A stretch of DNA of 8,582 bases from Planctomycetota bacterium. GTDB taxonomy: Bacteria > Planctomycetota > Brocadiia > SM23-32. This document shows positions 1-4,899 of the stretch, piece by piece. How positions within the stretch are numbered: position 1 is the first letter of the stretch; the number at the start of each line of letters is the position of its first letter. The notes beneath the pieces are model-generated. The model had not been told where the DNA came from. It saw only the letters and a list, made by a program, of their open reading frames with translations, and searched no databases. The translations under genes and the position numbers were made by a program. The stretch covers positions 1 to 8,582 of the forward strand of contig JAGXLK010000071.1 in the NCBI GenBank assembly GCA_018334735.1, given 5' to 3'.

Positions 1-59
1 ACACTTTCGTTAACGGCAATCGAATGTATTCGGCAACAGGTTAAACAACAAACGACATA

Positions 60-77
60 GCGGCGAAAAATCGCCGC
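60..77. repeat. Perfect 7-bp hairpin with AAAA loop
   Basis: GCGGCGA pairs perfectly with TCGCCGC around an AAAA loop. No T-run follows on either strand, so it is not a convincing intrinsic terminator. A GC-rich stem of this kind could be a dispersed REP-like palindrome, but only one copy lies in the window. The structure is seen directly; any role is unknown. Confidence 0.45.
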
Positions 78-389
78 ACTCCAAAGATGCCGCTCCGCGC
101 CATCGGGGTTCAAACATGCCGGGGTAGCTGCGGAACCGTTCGGCGGCGGATAGCACCTTATTTTCATGCGCGCCACGTGGATGTGCAGGGCTTTACATAT
201 CGAGCCAGGCCTTGAGAAATGCTTATTTGGGAAACCAGTCCCCTATTTATACCAGCTTCAGATGAGGTGTCCATCCCATTTCGCGCCGATTCTTTTTCGA
301 TATGCGTCAAACGAGCCTGAAAATAGCGTCCCGGGTGCAGACATTGCATCTTCCCGATCCGTGGTCATCGCATTTTTTTCGAACCTTGC

Positions 390-409
390 ATCGGTACCGC
401 GCAACCGAT
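390..409. repeat. 6-bp stem hairpin
   Basis: ATCGGT and ACCGAT form a 6-bp stem around an 8-base loop. No T-tract follows. It may be chance; it is recorded because the surrounding stretch has no gene. Confidence 0.25.
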
Positions 410-438
410 AGAGTTGCATCCCTTCAGCCTTTTTCTGA

Positions 439-642
439 ATCCTTGAGGAGGCCCCGGTGAAATTCAGGGATACAGCGCCGGTCCACCTGCTGGCCGGTGG
501 GGACCAGGCGAGCAAAATCCCGGAGTTCAAAGGGACATACGAAGAACCGGCTATTTCGGGAACAACCGCTTACTACGTGCGTGTTCGGCAAACGAATGGC
601 GGAACGGCCTGGTCGTCGCCGATCTGGGTGGATGCGGGATAG
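439..642 (+). pseudogene. 3' fragment of a secreted/metallohydrolase-type protein (C-terminal remnant)
   Basis: After an in-frame TGA at 436-438 the frame runs open to a TAG at 640-642, about 67 codons. The end of the translation, TTAYYVRVRQTNGGTAWSSPIWVDAG in two parts (YYVRVRQTNGG then TAWSSPIWV), resembles the natural C-terminus of DUF3604 or PHP/metallophosphoesterase-type bacterial proteins, which often finish in a Y-V-R-V-x-Q...A-W-S-S-P-I-W-V strand. Those proteins are several hundred residues long, and no matching upstream part is visible in any frame, so this is most likely a truncated relic. A perfect AGGAGG (446-451) lies 5 bases before a GTG at 457, which would give a 61-residue peptide, so expression of the fragment cannot be excluded. 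The family assignment rests on my recall of the motif. Confidence 0.5.
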
Positions 643-730
643 AAAGCACTCTGGCCGAGACGGAGTTGCGAAAGGATTCAGGCGTGCCGGAAAAGGGGGA
701 CTCTTGGTTGTTGGCCGACTTCGGCACGAG

Positions 731-745
731 CTTACGGAACGTAAG
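731..745. repeat. Short hairpin downstream of the pseudopilin gene
   Basis: CTTACG and CGTAAG form a 6-bp stem around a GAA loop, 24 bases past the pseudopilin stop codon. It is in the right place for transcription termination, but the stem is not GC-rich and no T-run follows on the minus strand, so terminator function is doubtful. Confidence 0.25.
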
Positions 746-768
746 GGAGTTAGCATTAGGCCCAATTG

Positions 769-1638
769 CTACTTTTTCACCTGCCGTTCGGCCCACGACC
801 ACCACCGCACCCCCCTACCGTTCTGCCATGGCATTATGTTGCGCGCAGGTCCCCAATCGTAACCAAAAAACCATTCTGCCCCAAAAGCTCTCTTAAGTGT
901 TTCGGCGTGGCCATCAGTGCATGACGCGTTCGCCGCTCCCCAACCATCGGCAGCCGGATGAGGATGGTCCGTGTAGTTATTTTCCCATTTTGCATCTGCA
1001 TACAAAATACGTGCTCCGTGAGCCCAGACCGTCCAGCTCGGGCCCCGAACCCATTCCTGCTTATACGTCTCAATGGTAGGAGAAAAATTGGGGGGCCAAT
1101 AGGGCGGGTTGCTGGCACAGCCAATATTCCAACCGCCGCCGTCGGGATTATAAATGGGGCCATTCGGGCGGCGTTTTAATCGGAGACCACAGTTACCGCT
1201 CCACCAAATGTCGTCTCCACTATACCAACCAGGCGAATAGTCTATAGAACCACGGTCATTAGGACTATACAACGCGCTACCGTGACTACGGCGACCCGGG
1301 CAGAAAAGCACTTGTTTGCCGCCAAGGTAATTCTCAAAGAGCAAGTGACCAAGCCCAGTTGGCCCCCGGTATATTTTCCCTGTCGCCCCGTCTCTCCAGT
1401 ACCGGTTGTCGTATGTCACATTGCTCGCCTGATTGCCAACGGAACAGAAATAGGGCAAAGTGCGATAGTTTCCCATATATTGGGCGAAGCCCAGATAGAT
1501 TTGATGATGTTGAGAAAGGCAGCTTACAATTCTCGCCGCTCTTCGCGCAGACTCAAGGGCCGGCATCAGCATCGCTGCCAGAATGGCGATGATCGCGATA
1601 ACAACAAGCAGTTCAATCAGTGTAAATGCTTTCTTCAC
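769..1638 (-). CDS. Type II secretion/pseudopilin-like protein with prepilin N-terminal methylation domain
   Basis: Predicted 289-residue surface protein with a type IV prepilin signal: MKKA then FTLIELLVV, followed by a hydrophobic helix to about residue 27. The processing site would lie between A4 and F5, with the conserved Glu at mature position 5 (E9). Position -1 is Ala rather than the classical Gly. The rest is rich in Trp, Tyr, Gly and Pro, with a GxxNxxxxDGHxE-type motif near residues 234-245, as in the large pseudopilin families of Lentisphaerota, Verrucomicrobiota and Planctomycetota. I chose the GTG at 1638 because AAAGGAA sits 7 bases upstream and it gives the usual short basic leader; the frame stays open to an ATG at 1656 and a GTG at 1677, without good ribosome sites. 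The gene follows the hydrolase operon on the same strand after a 333-bp gap, so it is probably transcribed separately. These proteins are often found beside carbohydrate or sulfatase genes; their role is not established. Confidence 0.85.
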   Translation of the reverse strand: MKKAFTLIELLVVIAIIAILAAMLMPALESARRAARIVSCLSQHHQIYLGFAQYMGNYRTLPYFCSVGNQASNVTYDNRYWRDGATGKIYRGPTGLGHLLFENYLGGKQVLFCPGRRSHGSALYSPNDRGSIDYSPGWYSGDDIWWSGNCGLRLKRRPNGPIYNPDGGGWNIGCASNPPYWPPNFSPTIETYKQEWVRGPSWTVWAHGARILYADAKWENNYTDHPHPAADGWGAANASCTDGHAETLKRAFGAEWFFGYDWGPARNIMPWQNGRGVRWWSWAERQVKK

Positions 1639-1645
1639 AATACAA

Positions 1646-1652
1646 TTCCTTT
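1646..1652 (-). promoter_or_regulatory. Ribosome binding site that sets the pseudopilin start
   Basis: AAAGGAA on the minus strand lies 7 bases before GTG at 1638. It favours that codon over the in-frame upstream ATG (1656), which it would overlap, and the upstream GTG (1677). Confidence 0.6.
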
Positions 1653-1723
1653 GCATCAATGCGCCATAATCTACCACCTTACGTTCAATGATGCCCGAGG
1701 CTTATTCAGTACGCAAGAACGGA

Positions 1724-1729
1724 ATTATA
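1724..1729 (-). promoter_or_regulatory. Candidate -10 box for the pseudopilin gene
   Basis: A perfect TATAAT lies on the minus strand about 86 bases upstream of the chosen GTG. No -35 box resembling TTGACA stands at 16-18 bases spacing, so it may be a weak or activator-dependent promoter, or chance. Confidence 0.3.
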
Positions 1730-1892
1730 AGCACCTCCGGGTGAGCTCGGGCGCCTGGAGCGGGGCCCGAATGTTTTGTCAATCTCAGCGCCACTTATGC
1801 GTGCGAAACAGAGATGTTGAAGAAAAAGCAATCAATGAAGAACGGGCTGACGTACCGGCTGGTTATAGGATGGTACACTGCACTGGCAAAGC

Positions 1893-1917
1893 CCGGGAAG
1901 TATGCTGTTATTCCCGG
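1893..1917 (-). terminator. Possible weak terminator hairpin after the operon
   Basis: CCGGGAA and TTCCCGG make a 7-bp stem around an 11-base loop, about 55 bases after the hydrolase B stop codon. On the minus strand only GCTTTGCC follows, not a real U-run, so intrinsic termination would be weak. Confidence 0.3.
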
Positions 1918-1971
1918 ATCAAATTTTGTTTGAGTTGTCAGAAAGCAGGCCGTTTTGCTGATCAGAGGGGC

Positions 1972-3156
1972 TCAGACAAGTCCGAATAACGCTTCAAGAA
2001 TCTCCTCGCCCGCCCCGGGTGGAAGAGCCGTGCGGCAGAATTCCGGCGGATCGTTTTCACGCAGTTCGACGCCGTACCCCCCTGTTTTGTACGCCTCACG
2101 GGTCGGGATATAACCCGGCCAGCCGTTGGCGTAACCCACGAAAAATACGTGCTCGAAATCAGCCCCACGCCTGAACTCCAGCTGAAACTCAACGAATACC
2201 TCGCCGGGCACAAACGCAAACAAAACCGATCCCAATTCGAGGACTGATATCTCCACCTCCACCTTAAGATCCGGCTGAACGCGGCTGGGAAAAGTCAACA
2301 CTCGGCTGCGAAAACTCAACGTGTTTGCGTCAAGCTGTTCCGAAAACTCGAGCAGATTTAGCACTTCAGAACCCAGACGGCTGCCTACATCTTCCGCAGC
2401 ACTCGTATCCGCCCGCATGCATACCTGCGGGTGGACGTTGCCCGCCGCCCCATTGAAAAACAGCACCGGCACAGCATCATAGTTTTCCTGGATGCGAGAC
2501 CGGGCCACTCCGGGGTAATCCGGACTGAACCACCGGCACTCGGGACCGAGCGTCAGAGCATGGGCCGTCCAGTTGAACAAAATCCCGATCGGGATCTCGT
2601 CGGACGAATTACATGAAAGCGCCAGCAAAGTGGGATCCACCGGCCCTTCAGTCTCGCCGGGCACGTGTTCCAGAACCATCCGCGAGCGACCATCCTCGTC
2701 GGTGACACGGCGGTTATGAGAAAGTTCCAGTTGTCCTGCTCCCAGAGACAATGAACATAGTTCGGTCGATCGAGTCGCTTCTACCACCGCAGAAGCGATT
2801 CTTGAATTCAATACCTGCACCTCATCGTCCCCGGGACGGGCGCCGAACAGATACGTATTCTCTGGACCGGAATGCGTGTGGGTCGCCGCAACAATCGTTT
2901 GCGGGCCATCCAATTCCGGAACGGTTTCTCCAACTTCACGCCGAATCCGACGAACGTCCATTAACCGAATCAGCGCCAGATCACAGGAGCAAAGAGCAAC
3001 CGATGTCTCTCCATCAGAAAGAAACAAAATGTTAGCGAGCAGTGGCATATGAACCCCCTCCGCACGGCGCGCTTTCTCCCCGTGTATGATAGGAAAGCAT
3101 GCAATCCGAGCGCCCTCGGGAGGCGTAACATCCACAGTCGCCGTGCCGGCTATCAT
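1972..3156 (-). CDS. Ceramidase-like zinc hydrolase B (neutral/alkaline non-lysosomal ceramidase N-terminal domain)
   Basis: 394-residue protein of the neutral ceramidase N-terminal fold, a zinc hydrolase family that cleaves amide bonds in its characterised members. It begins MIAGTATVDVTPPEG, typical of the family. Likely zinc ligands by analogy with the Pseudomonas enzyme are the ATHTHSGP motif (H93, H95), H199 in NWTAHA, E319 in VPGEV and Y361 in TGGYG. The segment that carries the nucleophilic serine in true ceramidases (GNxSPN) reads GNVHP at 239-243, so that serine is replaced by His. The C-terminal immunoglobulin-like domain of full-length ceramidases is absent, and there is no signal peptide. 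The ATG at 3156 overlaps the sulfatase stop as ATGA and has GGGAG upstream, so I prefer it to the longer in-frame start at 3216. The overlap implies translational coupling with the sulfatase. Its substrate is unknown; ceramide itself is unlikely. Confidence 0.85.
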   Translation of the reverse strand: MIAGTATVDVTPPEGARIACFPIIHGEKARRAEGVHMPLLANILFLSDGETSVALCSCDLALIRLMDVRRIRREVGETVPELDGPQTIVAATHTHSGPENTYLFGARPGDDEVQVLNSRIASAVVEATRSTELCSLSLGAGQLELSHNRRVTDEDGRSRMVLEHVPGETEGPVDPTLLALSCNSSDEIPIGILFNWTAHALTLGPECRWFSPDYPGVARSRIQENYDAVPVLFFNGAAGNVHPQVCMRADTSAAEDVGSRLGSEVLNLLEFSEQLDANTLSFRSRVLTFPSRVQPDLKVEVEISVLELGSVLFAFVPGEVFVEFQLEFRRGADFEHVFFVGYANGWPGYIPTREAYKTGGYGVELRENDPPEFCRTALPPGAGEEILEALFGLV

Positions 3157-4544
3157 GTGATATTCTCCCACCTTCTCGATACATTTTCCCGGTGCCTTTC
3201 GGACCCGGGACGACAACTCTGAGCAGCTTCCACCTGTTCAGGGGGAGGCGACACGTGTCCTTCACGCAACGGCGAATCGGTCCGCTCCATCATTGACTGG
3301 AGTAGCTCACGCATTCCGTCAAGTATTTCACGCGCCTCCTCGTCTGCTGCAATATCATTCATCTCCAGCGGATCTGCCTTCAGATCATACAGTTCTTCCG
3401 CGGGCGGCACTTCACATTTTGTCTTCATCACCTGCCAGGTAGGCGCCGTCATCACGTCCAGATCGTCCACCCGAATCCATTTGCCAGCTTCATGCGTAGC
3501 CAACACCCGCTCATCGGCGCCGGCGGCGTCGGCTTCCGTGGTGGCGAAGGAACGAATGTATTTGTGCGTTTGTGTCCGGACATAGTGCATGGGATCGTAG
3601 GAAACATCGTAGAAGAGCGCTCCGTAAACAGCCTCGCGTTCTTCATACGTGTCGCCCGATAGCAATGTGGAAAAACTCCGGCCCACCACATCTGGAACCG
3701 GGCAATCGCATAGTTCAAGTAATGTCGGTGTAAAGTCGATATTGCTGAGAAGTTCGTCGTAACATACCCCGCCATCAAGATGTCCTGGCCAGTGCATGAT
3801 CAGGGGAATGCGGATACCTGGATCGTAGAAAGTTGCTTTCGCGTGGGGGAATGCCGGCCCGTGGTCAGTAGTAAAGATGACAAGCGTATCCTCCTCAAGC
3901 CCCGTTTTGCGAAGGGTCTCCAGCACTTCCCCAACAGCACAATCCATATCAAAAATACTCTGGTGGAACCGTGCCACATCTCGCCGAACGATCGGTCGGT
4001 CAGGCATAAACGGGGGAACCTCGACATCATCTTCTGAAAAATCTGTATTCTCCGGCCAGACACGATGCACATGAGAGAAGCCTGCATCGGCAAACCATGG
4101 CCCATCTTTCGCCTCTTTCGACTCCAGAAATTCTTTCAGAGTCTGGCAGACGTTCTGCACGCGATAGTCATCCTGAACGTGGAGGTGCTGGTAGCCCAGG
4201 CCATGAGGTGACTCGTGCGTTTCGTGCTGAAACCCAAACAGATGGCTGGCGTACCCAGACTGCGTGAGATATTCGGCCAGATGGGTAGCGTTTGACTTAA
4301 GGCTCCAGCCAAAATTGGAAAGCCCCATTAACCCGTTCTGATGGGTGTAAAGACCGGTCATCATGCTGCTGCGACTCGGGGTACATTCAGGAGCGGGCGT
4401 AAAATACTCACTAAAATACACGCCTCGATTAGCGAGAGCATCCAGGTTGGGACTTCTGACGCTTGTGTGGCCGTAGCAGCCAAGGTAATCGCCGAGATCA
4501 TGCGGGATGAAAATGAGAACGTTTGGGCGCCGTTTTTTGCTCAT
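3153..4544 (-). CDS. Cysteine-type sulfatase (S1 family, alkaline phosphatase superfamily)
   Basis: 463-residue sulfatase that would hydrolyse a sulfate ester, probably on a carbohydrate. The signature ECTPSRSSMMTG (residues 53-64) contains C54 in the C-x-P-S-R context that is oxidised to formylglycine, so an anaerobic sulfatase-maturating enzyme or equivalent is needed from elsewhere in the genome. The N-terminal metal site normally read as D-D is H15-D16 (FIPHDLGDY); the second metal pair is D227-H228 (FTTDHGP), with K236 nearby. The C-terminal part (EELYDLKADPLEMNDIA, from residue 383) is the usual sulfatase tail. No signal peptide is visible, suggesting cytosolic action. Start: ATG at 4544, with AGGA about 10 bases upstream; an ATG 9 bases earlier (4553) is also possible. 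The stop overlaps the next gene as ATGA. The MITE now separates it from hydrolase A; before insertion the gap would have been about 55-64 bp. Exact subfamily and substrate are not assigned. Confidence 0.93.
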   Translation of the reverse strand: MSKKRRPNVLIFIPHDLGDYLGCYGHTSVRSPNLDALANRGVYFSEYFTPAPECTPSRSSMMTGLYTHQNGLMGLSNFGWSLKSNATHLAEYLTQSGYASHLFGFQHETHESPHGLGYQHLHVQDDYRVQNVCQTLKEFLESKEAKDGPWFADAGFSHVHRVWPENTDFSEDDVEVPPFMPDRPIVRRDVARFHQSIFDMDCAVGEVLETLRKTGLEEDTLVIFTTDHGPAFPHAKATFYDPGIRIPLIMHWPGHLDGGVCYDELLSNIDFTPTLLELCDCPVPDVVGRSFSTLLSGDTYEEREAVYGALFYDVSYDPMHYVRTQTHKYIRSFATTEADAAGADERVLATHEAGKWIRVDDLDVMTAPTWQVMKTKCEVPPAEELYDLKADPLEMNDIAADEEAREILDGMRELLQSMMERTDSPLREGHVSPPPEQVEAAQSCRPGSERHRENVSRRWENIT

Positions 4545-4628
4545 GGTTTGCACATCCTACTTGACCTGAATCTCAAAAACCCCCGCGAATTTACGGCCTC
4601 TGGATTGTTTATTCGTCCGGTTCGAGCG

Positions 4629-4632
4629 CTAG
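4629..4632. other. CTAG target site, left copy
   Basis: CTAG stands at the left edge of the inverted-repeat element and an identical CTAG at 4899-4902. The best reading is duplication of the central TA (4630-4631 and 4900-4901), with the outer C and G partly element and partly host. CTAG with TA duplication is the known preference of IS630-type elements. Confidence 0.6.
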
Positions 4633-4663
4633 TGGTCCGTTCCATTTGATCTTGTGGGTTCAG
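4632..4663 (+). repeat. Terminal inverted repeat, left (32 bp)
   Basis: Starts GTGGTCCGTTCCATTTGAT at the outer tip and ends GGGTTCAG inside. It pairs with 4868-4899 at 31 of 32 positions. Confidence 0.9.
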
Positions 4664-4705
4664 AGCAATACTGCCGAGGTCAGTTCGAGGCGCGGCGCCA
4701 AAGGT

Positions 4706-4719
4706 GACCCGGACGGGTC
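4706..4719. repeat. Internal MITE hairpin (GACCCG-GA-CGGGTC)
   Basis: Perfect 6-bp stem. A counterpart at 4812-4825 reads GACCCA-CT-TGGGTC, with a paired change that keeps the stem, which suggests the folded form matters or that the two halves share an origin. Confidence 0.5.
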
Positions 4720-4766
4720 CCTGCGAAGCCGCAACGAAGAAATGACCCGGCAGAATTGCTCCCTAC

Positions 4767-4786
4767 GGGCCGGACGGCGGCGGCCC
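4767..4786. repeat. Internal MITE hairpin, GC-rich
   Basis: GGGCCG and CGGCCC form a 6-bp GC-only stem around an 8-base loop near the centre of the element. It has no T-run on either strand. Confidence 0.4.
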
Positions 4787-4800
4787 ATCTGCGGCGTTGC

Positions 4801-4830
4801 AGTTCGGCGTGGACCCACTTGGGTCGAACT
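4801..4830. repeat. Internal MITE compound hairpin
   Basis: An outer AGTTCG/CGAACT stem (4801-4806 with 4825-4830) encloses an inner ACCCA/TGGGT stem (4813-4817 with 4820-4824), with a 6-base bulge on the left side only. Confidence 0.45.
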
Positions 4831-4867
4831 TCTCACTGCACCTTGCATCTGAACCACCGACGACCGG

Positions 4868-4899
4868 CTGAACCCACAAAATCAAATGGAACGGACCAC
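4868..4899 (-). repeat. Terminal inverted repeat, right (32 bp); encodes the end of hydrolase A
   Basis: Inverted copy of 4632-4663 with one mismatch. Read inward from its tip on the minus strand, it supplies the codons for V-V-R-S-I and the TGA stop (4882-4884) of hydrolase A. Confidence 0.9.

Larger units (their letters stand above)
1..438. other. Left-edge region without a recognisable gene
   Basis: I see no credible intact gene here. The longest open frames on both strands (about 80-90 codons) have arginine- or serine-rich, low-complexity translations, no ribosome binding site worth the name and no family motif. The stretch contains two perfect short hairpins, at 60-77 and 390-409, and lies directly upstream of the coding relic at 439-642. 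It may be decayed coding sequence or plain intergenic DNA. Confidence 0.5.
1639..1971. other. Intergenic region between hydrolase B and the pseudopilin gene
   Basis: This 333-bp stretch has no convincing gene. Seen from the minus strand it contains, in order, a 7-bp hairpin (1893-1917) after the operon stop, a 6-bp GC-rich inverted repeat (1747-1752 with 1765-1770), a TATAAT box (1724-1729) and the pseudopilin ribosome site. The order suggests operon end followed by a new transcription unit. Confidence 0.5.
4632..4899. mobile_element. 268-bp MITE-like inverted-repeat element, probably IS630/Tc1-mariner type
   Basis: The element is bounded by 32-bp terminal inverted repeats differing at one position (C at 4651 against A at 4880). 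It is flanked by TA within CTAG on both sides. The GC-rich interior of about 200 bp has no credible transposase; its open frames are arginine- and proline-rich. The interior contains several hairpins (4689-4699, 4706-4719, 4767-4786, 4801-4830). It is therefore a non-autonomous element mobilised in trans. It sits between hydrolase A and the sulfatase and overlaps the end of hydrolase A. Excising it with one TA copy restores a longer open reading frame, which supports a true insertion. Family assignment rests on target site and repeat structure only. Confidence 0.85.

Noticed and set aside
166..411. Plus-strand frame of 81 codons upstream of and in the same frame as the coding relic
   Set aside because: It could have been the upstream part of the relic, but the translation is unlike any family I know and two stop codons separate the pieces.
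258..530. Minus-strand frame of 90 codons near the left edge
   Set aside because: It overlaps the relic, which carries the better motif, and has no ribosome site or recognisable domain.
1747..1770. TCGGGC/GCCCGA hairpin followed by ATGTTTTG on the plus strand as a terminator
   Set aside because: No plus-strand gene lies upstream of it, and on the minus strand it is not followed by a T-run.
1282..1989. Open plus-strand frame of 235 codons
   Set aside because: It lies largely antisense to the pseudopilin gene, its translation is low in recognisable motifs and rich in Arg, Cys and His, and it has no good ribosome site. The minus-strand frame carries a clear family signature.
3157..3216. Longer N-terminus for hydrolase B
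   Set aside because: The extra 20 residues lie before the conserved family start MIAGTATVDVTPPEG, would overlap the sulfatase by more than 60 bases, and lack the ATGA coupling and ribosome site of the shorter start.
4660..4857. Open frames of about 65 codons on both strands inside the MITE
   Set aside because: They are short, arginine/proline-rich and confined to the element. Neither shows transposase residues, so the element is called non-autonomous.
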